DNA of 64,000 bases from Molanna angustata (taxonomy: Eukaryota; Arthropoda; Insecta; Trichoptera; Molannidae): NCBI GenBank assembly GCA_963576475.1, contig OY754990.1:5609756-5673755 (forward strand), given 5' to 3'. A program made the translations under genes and the position numbers. Positions 1-11,211 of the stretch are shown here, one piece after another (the first letter of the stretch is position 1; every line of letters starts with the position of its first letter). The notes below the pieces were generated by a model. That model did not search any database. It was given only the letters and a program-made list of their open reading frames with translations, and was not told the DNA's origin.

Positions 1-537
1 CGTACTCAGCCACACATGAACACGTTGCCAGGTACAATGAAAATGTACAAATAAAAATTACTACTATGATGTGTAGAGTAAAGTGTTGGCCACAACTCAC
101 TCTTTTCAACTTACATGTTTAACTTTACCCTTTATCATTTTTAAGCCAGTGGCGCATGCCGTATGTCAAATACAATGACATTTCTTATATTTTCGTAGTA
201 TTTTTTTCACAAAGAGACGGTATACGTCAAGGATATGTACATTCAAGCGACGGTGCTTTCCGAGCGTAGCGCTCGTCTTTGTACGCTCGAAATCGCTCGA
301 TAAAACGAATTCGCGAAACGCTAAAGGTAAATAAATATATCAAAACTGGCTTTTTCGCGTGTTTACCGAGGCGAACGGGAAAATTCGCCGTTTATAAATC
401 TGTAAATAATTCCGTATGTCTGTCTGTGTTTATTTGCATGTAATTGCAGGATATCAAAGGATCACATTTGAAATTTACATTTTTACTCTCAACTATTCGT
501 AGTTATGATATTTTATTTTATTTTGTACATCTTCTCG
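1..537. other. Unassigned AT-rich DNA
   Basis: I recognise no gene or repeat family here. A small CpG-rich patch at about 240-310 contains the palindrome CGAGCG-TAG-CGCTCG (261-275). The rest is AT-rich with no long open frame. Confidence 0.5.
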
Positions 538-732
538 GGAAACTAACAGTTATTATCTCAAATATTGATTTTATACGCACCCAATAACAAGTTGCCACAT
601 TTTGATGGCTCTTATGTTTATAGTCTCGAAGATCCGAACTTAAAATACAATTTTCTATAGGGAATCGAACTCGGAAACCTTGGCTCACGAGTCAGATATT
701 CATCAAAATTAGCCACGAAGGTCGAAGGCACC
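538..732 (-). repeat. tRNA-derived SINE, family 1, degenerate copy
   Basis: Read on the minus strand it follows the SINE at 20529-20765: a head with CTTCGTGGCT and GGTTTCCGAGTTCGATTCCC (box A/box B-like), then a body ending TTGTTATTGGGTGCGT and a CTAACAG tail. Many substitutions show that it is old. Other copies lie at 20529, 47725 (3' part only) and 53113. Confidence 0.75.
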
Positions 733-925
733 AACTTTGAATAGTCCTCCCATTCTTTTCTATTGTCCCGTTAGATCCGTGTGATCGAAAATACAACACG
801 CAACGATAACCGCACATTCTGACTATAGTGCCCTTTTGGGACTAGAGCTTGGAAAACGCATTTCATTAAAGACTAACTAAAGCTAACCAAAAAAATAACG
901 GGAATGGAGATTTACGTACACATCA

Positions 926-1015
926 TCTATATTATAAATTTGAATGTTTGTATGTATCCATGTATGTATGTATTCATGTACGTATCCGAAGGCAACTAGA
1001 TACATACGTAAGAGG
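926..1015 (+). mobile_element. Possible Helitron 5' end ahead of the 19-bp array
   Basis: The sequence A|TCTATATTATAAATTTGAA followed by TGTATGTATG runs resembles the 5' starts of the Helitron-like elements in this window, which begin with TC after an A. No matching 3' CTAG end was found beyond the array, so the element is truncated or the match is chance. Confidence 0.3.
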
Positions 1016-2275
1016 TACTGAAGGCAACTATGTTGCTATGGCAACTATGATCGTTGCTATAACAACAATGACCATTGCTATGGCAATAACGACCATTGCT
1101 ATGGCAACAATAATAATTGCTATGGCAAATTTTATTGATTGCTATAGAAACACTGATGGTTGCAATGGCAACTGATGGTTGCAATGGCAACTGATGGTTG
1201 CAATGGCAACTGATGGTTGCTATGGCAACTGATGGTTTCTTTGGCAACTGATGGTTGCTATAGCAACTGATGGTTGCTATGGAAACTGATGGTTACTATG
1301 GCAAGTGATGGTTGCTATGGCAACTGATGGTTGCTATGGCAACTGATGGTGTTATGGCAAGTGATGGTTGCCATGGCAACTCTTGGTTGCTATGGCAACA
1401 TATGGTTGCTATGGCAACTGATGGTTGCTATGGCAACTGATGGTTGCTATGGAATCTGATGGTTTCTTTGGCAACTGATGGTTGCTATAGCAACTGATGG
1501 TTGCTATGGAAACTGATGGTTACTATGGCATGTGATGGTTGCTATGGCAACTGATGGTTGCTATGGCAAGTGATGGTTGCCATGGCAAATCTTGGTTGCT
1601 ATGGCAACAGATGGTTGCTATGGCAACTGATGGTTGCTATGGCAACATATAGTTGCTATGGCAACTGATGGTTGCTATGGCAACTGATGGTTGCTATGGC
1701 AAGTGATGGTTGCCATGTCAACTCTTGGTTGCTATGGCAACAGATGGTTGCTATGGCAACTGATGGTTGCTATGGCAAGTGATGGTTGCTATGGCAACTG
1801 ATGGTTGCTATGGCAACTGATGGTGCTATGGCAAGTGATGGTTGCTATGGCAACTGATGGTTGCTATGGCAACTGATGGTTGCTATGGCATCTGATGGTT
1901 TCTTTGGCAACTGATGGTTGCTATAGCAACTGATGGTTGCTATGGAAACTGATGGTTACTATGGCAAGTGATGGTTGCTATGGCAACTGATGGTTGCTAT
2001 GGCAAGTGATGGTTGCCATGGCAAATCTTGGTTGCTATGGCAACAGATGGTTGCTATGGCAACTGATGGTTGCTATGGCAACATATGGTTGCTATGGCAA
2101 CTGATGGTTGCTATGTCAACTGATGGTTGCTATGGCAAGTGATGGTTGCCATGTCAACTCTTTGTTGCTATGGCAACAGATGGTTGCTATGGCAACTGAT
2201 GGTTGCTATGGCAACTGATGGTTGCTATGGCAATAATTATGGTTGCTATGGCAACAATAACAGTTGCTATGGTCA
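1016..2275. repeat. 19-bp tandem array of X-box (RFX-type) motifs
   Basis: The unit is TTGCTATGGCAACTGATGG, repeated for about 1.25 kb, or roughly 65 units by length over period. Each unit contains GTTGCTATGGCAAC or the perfect palindrome GTTGCCATGGCAAC (for example at about 1368). This matches the published RFX/DAF-19 X-box consensus at every fixed position. Variant units (TTTCTTTGGCAAC, GTTGCTATAGCAAC, GTTACTATGGCAAG) recur in the same order near 1236, 1463 and 1899, spacings close to 12 and 23 units, which suggests higher-order duplication. The open frames across it are translated repeat, not genes. Confidence 0.95.
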
Positions 2276-2419
2276 ATTTTACAGTAGTTTAAAACCTGTA
2301 AATCGCTGTAGCAGTTACAAAGAGATGAAGAAGACTGGCGGACGATAGAGATAAGTGGAAAGATCGAGTGTTTGGTGCAGACCAATCTTAGGAGTGTGAT
2401 CAAGAAAGATAAAACCATT

Positions 2420-2606
2420 GATACTTTCTATGACAACAATGACAGTTGCTATGGCAACAATAATATTTGCTATGGCAAATTTTACAGTTACAAAGAAACA
2501 TTGATAGTTGATATGGCATCAATGATAGTTGCTATGGCAACAATGGCAGTTGTTATGGCAACAATGATAGTTGGTATGGCAAAAATAAAAGTTACTATGG
2601 CAAGAT
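2420..2606. repeat. Diverged outlier block of the X-box array
   Basis: After about 140 bp of non-repeat sequence the motif returns with spacers of ACAATGATA or ACAATAATA type: AGTTGCTATGGCAACAAT, TTGTTATGGCAACAATGAT and TTGGTATGGC. The units are longer and less regular than in the main array, so this may be an older edge of it. Confidence 0.8.
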
Positions 2607-2611
2607 GACAG

Positions 2612-2630
2612 ATGAACAAATCGACAGTTG
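2612..2630 (-). mobile_element. Fragment of a Y-family Helitron 5' terminus
   Basis: GAACAAATCGACAGTTGGA is the reverse complement of the first bases of the Y Helitrons (TCCAACTGTCGATTTGTTC, see 10006). Only this end is present, directly after the X-box block. Confidence 0.5.
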
Positions 2631-2802
2631 GATAAACAGTTGGAGAATATTAATATTTTCGTTAGTAAGTTTGTGTTACATATATAATGAGACCACGTAG
2701 CAAAGAATATAAATTAGATAATTATTAATTCAATGACATTTCAGCTTATTATACAGTATTATACAGTATACTGTATAATAAAGAATTATACAGTATTTTA
2801 AA

Positions 2803-3785
2803 TCTACATAATATATAAAAATGGATGTTGGTAAGTATATCTGTTTGTATGTATGTATGTATGTGGCCGATGAACTCCAATACCGTCCACCCAATTGCGA
2901 TGAAACTTTGGGAATGTGTTCAGTGCACACCGGTGAAGGTTATTGTATTATTATTTATTTATGTCTTTATTAGATACCCCACACATTTTTTTTAAAAGGA
3001 TTTGTTCGGTATTGGAATGGAAATTTGGGAAATTGTTATGCGCGCACACGAAATGGTTATAGAATTGGAATTCAATTATTAATTTGAAATCTCACACGAT
3101 AATATACGAAAAATGATCTATTTTGAATTGTTATTTAATTATAGAAATTTGTTCAGCGCATACCAGAAAAAAATTGTGAAGTTTGAACTTATTTATTTAT
3201 TTATTCACACAATTTTTTTTAAATGATTTGGTATTTGCAAATTTGGGATATGTTTATTTAATTATTTTATTATTTATTTATATATTTACTAAGTAAGAAT
3301 TTTTATTCAAACAAAATAAATAAATGGGATCTAGATGGGTCGGTGGCAGAGCGGTTAGCGCATTGGGTTAGTAATCCAGTGGTCGCGAGTTCGAATCCTG
3401 CCTCGACCGATTTCGTTCACCTATAGCACAAGCATTAATGCTTATTTTAGGGAACGTAGGAAGATGTATATGTACTTGTTCAACAAGGACATATTCATTT
3501 TTATTTTTAAATAAAAAAAAAAATGAAAAAATTATTTAATAAATACTTAATCTATATGTAAATAAAAAGGGATGGAAGGTAATGAAGGGACGAAAGAGAC
3601 TGTAGGGACGGAAGGGAATGAAATTACGCAATAAGAGTACAGCCGTATAAATAAAAAAAATATAAAAAAAATATAATTTATGATTCTAGAATATCAAAAA
3701 AATATGAGAAAGTAGTCTAACCACTTTTATATATATAGAGGCAAATAATTATACACACAGGACAACGTCTGCCGGGTTTTACTAG
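2803..3785 (+). mobile_element. Non-autonomous Helitron-like element carrying a SINE
   Basis: It starts TC after an A (A|TCTACATAATATATAAAAA) and ends CTAG before a T (GGGTTTTACTAG|T), the Helitron insertion signature. Near the 5' end is a TGTATGTATG run, then GTCCACCCAATTGCGATGAA, of the kind seen at the start of Helitrons elsewhere in the window (compare 30000 and 34435). Near the 3' end is a GGGACGGAAGGGAATGAA-type stretch also found at 44700. A SINE at 3341-3535 is nested inside. No Rep/helicase coding sequence is present. Confidence 0.7.
3341..3535 (+). repeat. tRNA-Thr-like SINE, family 2
   Basis: The head can be folded as a tRNA: GGTCGG can pair with TCGACC, the anticodon loop is TTAGTAA (anticodon AGT, threonine), and box B is GAGTTCGAATC. 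The T stem is poorly paired, so this is a SINE head, not a working tRNA. The body runs through CACCTATAGCACAAGCATTA to an A-rich tail. Other copies: 19470-19640 (minus) and 41775-41880 (partial). Confidence 0.85.
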
Positions 3786-3821
3786 TACTATTATAAAAAA
3801 AGTTATAAAATCGGACGTACC

Positions 3822-3871
3822 TACCTACTATCGCCATCGACAGTTGGATTTCATGTATTACATGCAACTAG
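3822..3871 (+). mobile_element. Solo 3' end of a Y-family Helitron
   Basis: ATCGACAGTTGGATTTCATG followed by TATTACATGCAACTAG|T is the terminal hairpin and CTAG of the Y family. The rest of the element is absent. Confidence 0.7.
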
Positions 3872-4289
3872 TGATAATAACCGAATAATTCATTTGACTT
3901 CAATCAGATTTAACCGCTTCCTAAAATGGTGCAGAATTTCCCATACAGCTTGGCTGAACCGAAAGACATAATATTTATTATATTATGGTGAATGAAGGTT
4001 CTGCTAGTAGAATGGATGCTTTTGTATTATGTATTTTACGAGAACGGCATGGATGGTCTGCTATGCTATTGTTAACTGTAAAAAGAGAGAAGTTTCCTCT
4101 AAGATTAACAATGCCATTATAGAAACTATTTGAAAGGTTCAATGAAATTGATTCCATGGAGTACTCGAGATTATATTGATTTATCCAAGATATTTTAGAA
4201 AATATTTACTTGCTCATGGAGAATGATAAATACGTATCTTTGTGATAGATTCACTGAAAAAAATATTATTATTATATATTATTAAGTAA
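3872..4289. other. Unassigned DNA
   Basis: No recognisable family. AT-rich, with short open stretches only. Confidence 0.4.
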
Positions 4290-5311
4290 TCCAACTGTCG
4301 ATTCGTTCATGAGAATTCAATTATCTTAATGAATCGACATTATTAAGCCAAGATGCGTGTACGAAGGAACATTTTGTATGGTGTAGTGTACTTTTTGCAT
4401 GCTTATAACACCAACTAGAGGCCTCGCAGCATATATGTTCCCATACATGGATTTACTCAGAATTCGGAGTAGAACATTTTATGTGAGTTTTGTGTGTGTG
4501 TGTGTCTGTGTGTGTGGTGTGTGTGTGTGTGTCCGTCTCCCCCTTATAACTTTTGATCCGCTCAATTTACAGAGCCCAAATTTTCAGAATATATAAACAG
4601 TTATAGGCCTACAAAACTTTTATACTCAGAAGTGTAAATTTTGTTTCAATCAGGGGTTTTCAACTTTTGAAATTTTGGTTCATTTTTCCAAATATCTCAG
4701 AAAACATAAAAGCTAGAACGCTGAAAATTAGTATAAACATAGAAAAATAAAAAATCTCAAATTACTTTTTTTTTAAAAATTCCAGGATTTCTCAAACGTT
4801 TTTTATTAAGAAAAATATTTTTTTTTATGATAAATTTATGAGTTTAACTGCCCATATTTCCATTTTTTTTAAATATCGAAAAAAGCCGAAACACCCCAAC
4901 TAGATAATTTAATTTTCTATAAAAAATATTAACATTGTATTAGCACATCCCAAATTTTTTTTAACAATTTTTATAAAAATTGAATTTAGTGACGACATTG
5001 CTTCATACAATTTGTATGGCAATAGCTACACACAATAATCTAAGAAGACTTAATAGTTTGATACTAATCTCCAAACATACATACATACCATCATGCTGTT
5101 CATATTCTGGGTAGGATCAAAGGGCTGATATATGACTCCATACTATCCTATCTTGACATACATACCTAGGTACATGTTGTGTTGTATAGAAAACCAAATA
5201 TCTTAAAATATTAAATAATTTGTATTAATGGGTTTATAGTTTGGTACTTATTCTTCAACTGTACATACTATCACTATCGACAGTTGGATCTCATGTGTTA
5301 CATGCAACTAG
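4290..5311 (+). mobile_element. Y-family non-autonomous Helitron, copy 1
   Basis: It starts TCCAACTGTCGAT after A and ends ACATGCAACTAG before T. The 3' end has the hairpin CATGT-GTT-ACATG just before CTAG. ATCGACAGTTGGA, the reverse complement of the 5' terminus, lies about 35 bp inside the 3' end, giving the subterminal inverted repeats known from Helentron-type derivatives. Inside are a (TG)n run at about 4490-4530 and no coding sequence. It is more diverged than copies 2 and 3. Confidence 0.85.
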
Positions 5312-5354
5312 TAGAATTCAACGCAATTTAACTTCTTAAACTACAAATTATGAC

Positions 5355-5720
5355 TAAACTTTGAAAGCTATCGTGATTCAATTAAATACCACAAATATGA
5401 CACCCTAGAATCCAGAAGAACCTTATTCGACCAATTAATGCTTCATAAAATTTTGAACGATGCTATGGACTCGCCTGAGCTTGTCAGTTTTGTGAATATT
5501 CGGGTCCCGGGAAGGTCAGTTCGCCAGTCAAACATCTTACATGTTCCACACTGTAGAACCAATTTGCGGATGAATGCTACGATCCCACGCATCTGTTGTA
5601 GATTTAATGCATTATTTTCGATGCATATCTACTAATATTTTTGACTCACCTGTTAATCAGTTTCACCGCGAGGTAATGCGTGTAATTTGCGACAGTGAAT
5701 AGTGGTTTCGTGTTATACAG
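5355..5720 (+). pseudogene. LINE (Jockey/CR1-like) reverse transcriptase C-terminal fragment
   Basis: An in-frame reading from about 5368 through 5635 gives the tail typical of Jockey/CR1-like ORF2: LESRRTLFDQLMLHKILN, then DSPELVSFVNIRVPGRSVRQ, then HVPHCRTNLRMN. The stop at 5633-5635 ends the reading. It begins about 50 bp after Y copy 1, and no upstream RT sequence is present. It is a 5'-truncated dead copy. Confidence 0.75.
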
Positions 5721-5761
5721 CATTATTTCTGTTTTATACATATTTAGGTATATGAGATTTG

Positions 5762-5834
5762 CTCTCCCTGTCCGTCCTCTCCCTGTCCGTCCTCTCCCTG
5801 TCCGTCCTCTCCCTGTCCGTCCTCTCCCTCTCCC
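5762..5834. repeat. 15-bp minisatellite, about 4-5 copies
   Basis: The unit CTCTCCCTGTCCGTC is repeated almost perfectly and decays to CTCTCCCTCTCCCTA at the right edge. Confidence 0.95.
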
Positions 5835-6400
5835 TATTTCATAACCAAACCTCTGTTATTATTAACCAAAGTTTAGCAAAATATTGTCACAGTAGGTTTA
5901 GATGTGTGCGCAAAACAGTTGGCTACTTGTAGCCAAATGCTTAATACCTAGTCACAATATTTTTACCAAACGTTTGTGTTCGGTAAATATGCCAACACTT
6001 CCAACCCTTTCCTCTCCTAAAAGTATTGCTACCTACATTAGTGGACAGTAGTTTTCATAATTCTCTACAACTCGTTGCCCTGTACTATTCTGTCAGTTGA
6101 AAGTTCGATACAATATGAAATATACATATTTACTGTTTCTTTTACGTTAATAATATATATATCGATCGATTACAAATAACTACGCGCCGTACGCATTTAA
6201 CACCCATACCGTGTTTGAAAGTGTTCACTCTATTCGCTGTCGTCACCCTTCTTTCTATATCCTTTTCCAACATTCCATGTGCATAGCTGACACTTATAAA
6301 TATCAGAATCTATCGTGTCCATCATAAATCTTCATCCTTGCAGTAATAAATAGAATGGAGACATTGTTTTTGCATTGTGTACGAGTTTTACAGAGTCCAA
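5835..6400. other. Unassigned DNA with one imperfect inverted repeat
   Basis: About 30 bp at 5870-5903 (core AAAATATTGTCACAGTAGG) is repeated inverted at 5950-5980 (core CCTAGTCACAATATTTTTAC), a small foldback. Nothing else recognised. Confidence 0.45.
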
Positions 6401-7095
6401 TTAATTTGTTGAACAATACTTCAGGCACAAATAAAATAACGTAGATTTAAGAGCCAAAACGACATTACGCAACGATGCCTTAATCCTTTCTCTGTTTTTC
6501 CTCCCTGGTTCTGATTCTTCCCACAAGCTGATAGGGTGTTTTCTGTTAGCTTTTGCATTGTGGTCTTTTCTGTAGGAGCTTTTACATTGTGTCCAACTTT
6601 TTCTAGTCTTCTGCTTTGCTTTATTTTTACTCTTCGTTTGTGCCGAATGTTGGGTGTCAGCTCTCCTCGTCCTTAAATTAAAGGTCCTTCTGTCCTGTGC
6701 TACGTCACCTAGGCCATGTCTCTGTAATTGGTTTCGTCTTTGCACGATCCAGGTCTTCCTTTGGATGTAAGTCGAGATTGCTTGGTTTATCATGTAATCT
6801 GGCAGTCTGCATTTAAAGTGCCCGTACCATCTCAACTGTATTTCTTCTATCTTACTATATCAGTAACGCCATAGCTTCCAACGAATGCGTGATTTTTTTT
6901 ATTTTTTCCCGTAAGGACAGCTGCTCGTCTAAGCATACGCATAATATCAGCAGTTTACAGTTGCCTAGAGTAGGAGTTGTTCATTGTCCAGCATTCGGAG
7001 CCAAAGGGGAGTGCCGGTCTGCCAATTGTCTGGTACACTTTACCTTTCAACTTTAAGGGCATTTTTGGATCGCATATGACTCCCGATATTGATCG
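6401..7095 (-). pseudogene. RTE-like LINE C-terminal fragment
   Basis: On the minus strand the right part reads KGKVYQTIGRP and FGSECWTMNNS, the segment that in RTE-like LINEs follows the RT palm. After a decayed stretch it continues MRWYGHFKCRLPDYMINQAI, the WYGH motif of the C-terminal tail. An open frame of 144 codons (6401-6835) covers the last part but later residues (KSKNKAKQKTRK) do not match a LINE that I know. Confidence 0.7.
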
Positions 7096-7714
7096 AAAAC
7101 AGCTTTTTCTAGTCGTGGAATTAATTAATACTTAAATCAAGTTGGGTTCAGCGTTATTGGCATTATCAGTTTGTTATATGTGAGATTCCTGAGATACATT
7201 CGTTCGTGGGGTCTCTAGAGTTTAATTTATTAGTTAAACACTACTTGTACTAAAAATAGTTTTGTCTTACATCCAACAACCACATTTTGTGTTACTACAT
7301 AATATACTGACATCTATCGGATGTGATTTACGGCCTTTATCCCTGCCTCCGAGTGTTTGGCATTGTTTATTGTGGGTCTGGAGAGAATCTGCCTTCCGGT
7401 AGGTACTTTCAAGCTCCCCCCCTCCCTCGGCCGCCTCTTACAAATGTAATTCAGAAATTACACGATTGTAAATGTCGCATTTGTCTCGAGATTCGGTTTA
7501 GGAAAGTCAGGATTGAACGGCAAATTTATTTGGTTGAATTAACTTCATCATGACATGTAGATAGATATAGGCAGGCGGAGACATTTTTTTTATAATTCGA
7601 CTTTGAAACCATTACTCAGTGTCTCTTGCAAGATAAGCACAGATAACTGAATGCCACTCTTTCTACACAATTTCGTATGAAAATATTTCTTCGCCCTCAC
7701 CATTGTCCCGTTAA
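7096..7714. other. Unassigned DNA
   Basis: Contains a 76-codon frame (7323-7553) with no recognisable domain. No repeat family identified. Confidence 0.4.
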
Positions 7715-7875
7715 CCTACATAGGGTCGGCTCTCCTGAGTCTATCACGCCATAATAGACCGTCCTGGTCTAGATCAGGATTCAGATCCCTATTTGGCAGT
7801 TGTTTTTTAATGCTCTACAGCCATGTGGCTGGTGGTTTGCCTGGTCTTCTGGCTGGAGTCTGGATGTTTTAATCT
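7715..7875 (-). pseudogene. Short RTE-like LINE C-terminal fragment
   Basis: Minus-strand reading: PARRPGKPPATWL, stop, SIKKQLPNRDLNPDLDQDGL, then WRDRLRRADPM. This is the RPG(R/K)PPATW...W...RRADP tail of RTE-like ORFs, with one in-frame stop. Confidence 0.7.
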
Positions 7876-8960
7876 CTCTTTCCATGTCAATGTTCAAAAG
7901 AGGAAACTGATAGAATATTGTGATAAAAAACAATAGGTTCTTTAGAGATTATTCAAGCTTAAGTTATATCTTTGTAGGTGACAGTTTCAGAAGATTGTTA
8001 AAATAAATTGACCTATTTTGAGTGCGGTATTTCAAAAGAAAAAATAAAACAATTGACAAAGTAATTTAAATCAAAGATTCCTTTCATTTTCTGCGTTAGT
8101 TCTCGTGCTTCTATATATTTCAAAGCATTCATCCATGCGTGTACTGGAGTCATCTTATATCCAATCTCCTTCTGCTATCTTTCATAGGACCTAAGTGAAT
8201 TTACTTCAGTATCAATTTCCTATATTTATTTTATCGATTCTCTCTTGTTTCGAAGCTAACCGCCCTTTGTAAGTGAACAGTCGCTGTTAATTAAGGCGAG
8301 TGGATTGTGACCAAACACTCTATTTCTTCACGATTAATAGGTATCTGTTAGCTTTTTATTTTATTCTACAGTTGTCTATCCTTGAATGCAATTCTGTGGG
8401 AGCTCTTTCATCGTATTTATTTTATAAATTTTGACGGTAAGTACCTACTGATATAGTAGAAACCTATTTTAGTGTCAAATCACAGATTTCAATTCTGAGA
8501 AATAAATTTGTTTTACTGATAGGATCTCTCTCATGTGAGATATAGTTTTGGCACTTTAATGAAATTAAATGTTGTGTCTCTTCAAGGTCACATCAATTGA
8601 AAGTTAAATACGAACAACGGAAAACTTTTCAGAAGTTGCAATCTATGAGTTCTATCTTTCTCGATGTTTCTCAAACGTCCTTCTCTCGTTCCTCCCAGGA
8701 GATGTGTTGGAGGACTTCGAAATATGACTGATTAAAGTGGGAATATACGGGGAGGACTTAAGTCTAAAGAGTCCCTGTGTTAATCTCAAAGAATCTGAGA
8801 ACTCATAAGCAAGTTTAACAAAGTTTAGTGGAAAATTTTAAGCGATCGTGTTCATTCCTACATACATTATACATTATTTCTTAATTAACATATGTCAATG
8901 AAAAGTTTTGAGACCGGAATACAGATGCGCTCAAAAAATAAATAAAACAATGTAGATTCT
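7876..8960. other. Unassigned AT-rich DNA
   Basis: No open frame of note, no repeat family recognised. Confidence 0.4.
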
Positions 8961-9090
8961 TCTTCTCAGTCTAATCTTGGATGAAGACCTCCTCCATCTG
9001 CTTCCATGCCACTCTATCTTGTGCTCTCGGCATCCAATCGACACCAGCATGAGGGCTGATGTCCAACTTATATCTCTTTGACGGTCTCTG
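8961..9090 (-). pseudogene. Short RTE-like LINE C-terminal fragment
   Basis: Minus-strand reading: DISPHAGVDWMPRAQDRVAW then KQMEEVFI, equivalent to the ATDRKKWKGMEEAYI end at 62.7 kb. Confidence 0.7.
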
Positions 9091-9174
9091 GTTGTCGACT
9101 ATTTTTAAAGTTGCACATACAAAAAAAAAAAATTTCCCTGTGGGGAGACGATGATATTTTTTGACAATTTTTTA

Positions 9175-9300
9175 CCATCTCAATAGAGACAAAGTTGGAA
9201 TGTTATAGGAGAACCAGGAACTCAAGGCACCTACAAAGCTTACGACCTGTCATCAGCTGGTTTACGAGATCAGTTTACTGAGTTCCCTTATCAATGCAAT
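9175..9300. repeat. Repeat family R, partial copy
   Basis: Shares CAATAGAGACAAAGTTGGAA, AGGAGAACCAGGAACTC and ACGACCTGTCATCAGCTG with copies at 28555, 39448, 42565 and 46505. At 39448-39575 the two halves form a hairpin, so R is probably a foldback MITE. Confidence 0.65.
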
Positions 9301-9712
9301 CTTGAGAGTTCTATATATTTCAATATTGAGAAATAGATCGTATGAAAACCCTTTCATACCTACATCCATACCTTGGAAGTGGCAACAATTATCTCGCCCA
9401 TGTTCTCACACCAGTAGGTTACCTTCTCCAGTCGGAATACTCAGCACCGTGTGCATATATACTACAAAACTCTGCATACTAATTCGTCCGTTCATACTCA
9501 GCGTAGGTACTCTGCATACTCAGCGCCGTGCACATACACCTCATGTGCACGGCGCGGCGCGGCAATTTTTTGAATACGTTCGCAGAATTCGCTTGTACTT
9601 ATTACAGACAACTGTAGTGAACCATTGTTGAACCAGTGACGTAAAAGAAAGAAAAACTACGCAAAAGAGAGCAGAAAGAAGACGTCTGGCACAGTAAGTC
9701 CACTCCCTTTAA
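9301..9712. other. Unassigned DNA
   Basis: A locally duplicated CTCAGC(A/G)CCGTG(T/C)GCA motif occurs near 9440 and 9518, and a GC-rich spot (CACGGCGCGGCGCGG) at about 9548. No gene recognised. Confidence 0.4.
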
Positions 9713-9784
9713 AGAATCCGTAAATGAAAATAAATAAACATACACTGATGACTTAAACTTTTACCGTTTTACTTGTAAAAATAA

Positions 9785-10005
9785 ACTATTTATAGTAGGT
9801 ACCCGGTAATAGAGCGTGATTAACGAAAAAGTTTACTTATAAACCGTGACTATCTTTATTACACCTTTATTTCATAGACGTCAAGTTAGGACAGAACGAG
9901 AGGTTGTTTAACACTTGACTAACGCGTCATATCAGATATTTCAAAATGGCGGATCTTTCACATATGTTCCGACGCATATTTGAGATTGACAGAAAAATTT
10001 AATAA
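9785..10005 (+). repeat. Z left arm, outer part
   Basis: Contains ACACCTTTATTTCATAGAC, GAGAGGTTGTTTAACAC, TTTCAAAATGGCGGATC and GACGCATATTTGAGATTGAC. Each is found inverted in the right arm at 18400-18475, 15547-15599 and 14903-14936. It ends at the insertion point of Y copy 2. Confidence 0.85.
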
Positions 10006-11021
10006 TCCAACTGTCGATTTGTTCAGGAGAACTTTGTTCTCTTAACATATCGACAATGTATCAAGCCAGAATACGCGAGAATTGTATGGAGAGGTCTACT
10101 TTTTTCACGGCTTTTCCAACTTCGAAGTAAAAAAAAACCAACTTAGAGGCTTCGCAGCATATATGTTCCATACACGGATTTACTCAGAACTCGGAGTAGA
10201 ACATTTCGTGTGTCTGTGTGTGTGTGTGTCTGTGTGTCTGTGTGTGTGTCCGTCCCCCCCTTATAACTTTTGATCCGCTCAATTTACAGAGCCTAAAATT
10301 TCAGAATATATAAACAGTTACAGGCCTACAAAACTTTTATACTCGGAATTTTGAATTTTTGTTTCAGTCAGGGGTTATCAACTTTTGAATTTTTATTTTA
10401 TTTTTCCATATATCTCAGAAACCATAAACAGTAGAACGCTGAAAATTGGTACAAACATAGACAAATACAAAATCTCAAATTAGTTTTTTCAAAAAAATTC
10501 CAGGGTTTCTCAAACATTTTTTATTAAGAAAAATATTTTTTTTATGATAAATTTATGAGTTTAACTGCCTATATTTCCAAAACTTTTACAATTATCGAAA
10601 AAAGCCGAAACACCCCAACTAGATAATTTAATTTTCTATAAAAAATATAAACATTGTAGTAGAAGATCTCAATTTTTTTTTAACAATTTTTTTAAAAATT
10701 GAATTTAGTGACGACATCGCTTCATACATTTGGTATGGTAGTCACCTATACACAATATCAAAGAAGACTTAGTTTGATACTTCATCTCTAAACATACAAT
10801 ATACATATACCATCATGCTGTTTTCATATTCCGGGTAGGAAAAAAAGACTGACCTCCATACTATCCTATCTTGACTACCTAGGTACATGGGTTGTATAGA
10901 AAACTAAATATCATAAAATAATAAATAATTTGTATTTATGGGTTTATAGTTTGGTACATATTCTTCAACTATTAATACTATCGCTATCGACAGTTGGATC
11001 TCATGTGTTACATGCAACTAG
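10006..11021 (+). mobile_element. Y-family Helitron, copy 2
   Basis: Flanked by A (10005) and T (11022). Starts TCCAACTGTCGATTTG and ends CATGCAACTAG after the hairpin CATGT-GTT-ACATG. The 5' end can fold (GTCGAT...ATCGAC enclosing GGAGAAC...GTTCTC, 10013-10054). The right arm of Z (14868-14936) runs uninterrupted through this site. The 63-codon frame at 10082 is spurious and runs into a (TG)n tract. Confidence 0.9.
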
Positions 11022-11211
11022 TTATAAACGATTTTCCTTGTTATTCTTCATCGCAATCGTGTTAAAATTGACTCAACATGGCACGACGCGGTGTTTGTAT
11101 TAATTTTTCGATGTCAGCTATCCAAAATTTACATGCATTTTTTGACATATGTGAAGCCAATGCGGCCATATGAAAAAAATACACGAGGGTGTTCGTAAAC
11201 AATTTAATAAA
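11022..11211 (+). repeat. Z left arm, middle part
   Basis: CCTTGTTATTCTTCATCGCA through GAGGGTGTTCGTAAACAATT is inverted at 14710-14890. It is bounded on both sides by Y Helitrons in opposite orientations. Confidence 0.85.

Noticed and set aside
948..2608. Open frames of 60-80 codons across the X-box array
   Set aside because: They are translations of a 19-bp repeat whose period is not a multiple of three; no signal for coding.
3343..3415. Possible functional tRNA-Thr(AGT) gene
   Set aside because: The T stem and part of the acceptor stem do not pair well, and the same head plus body recurs at 19470 and 41775, so it is a SINE.
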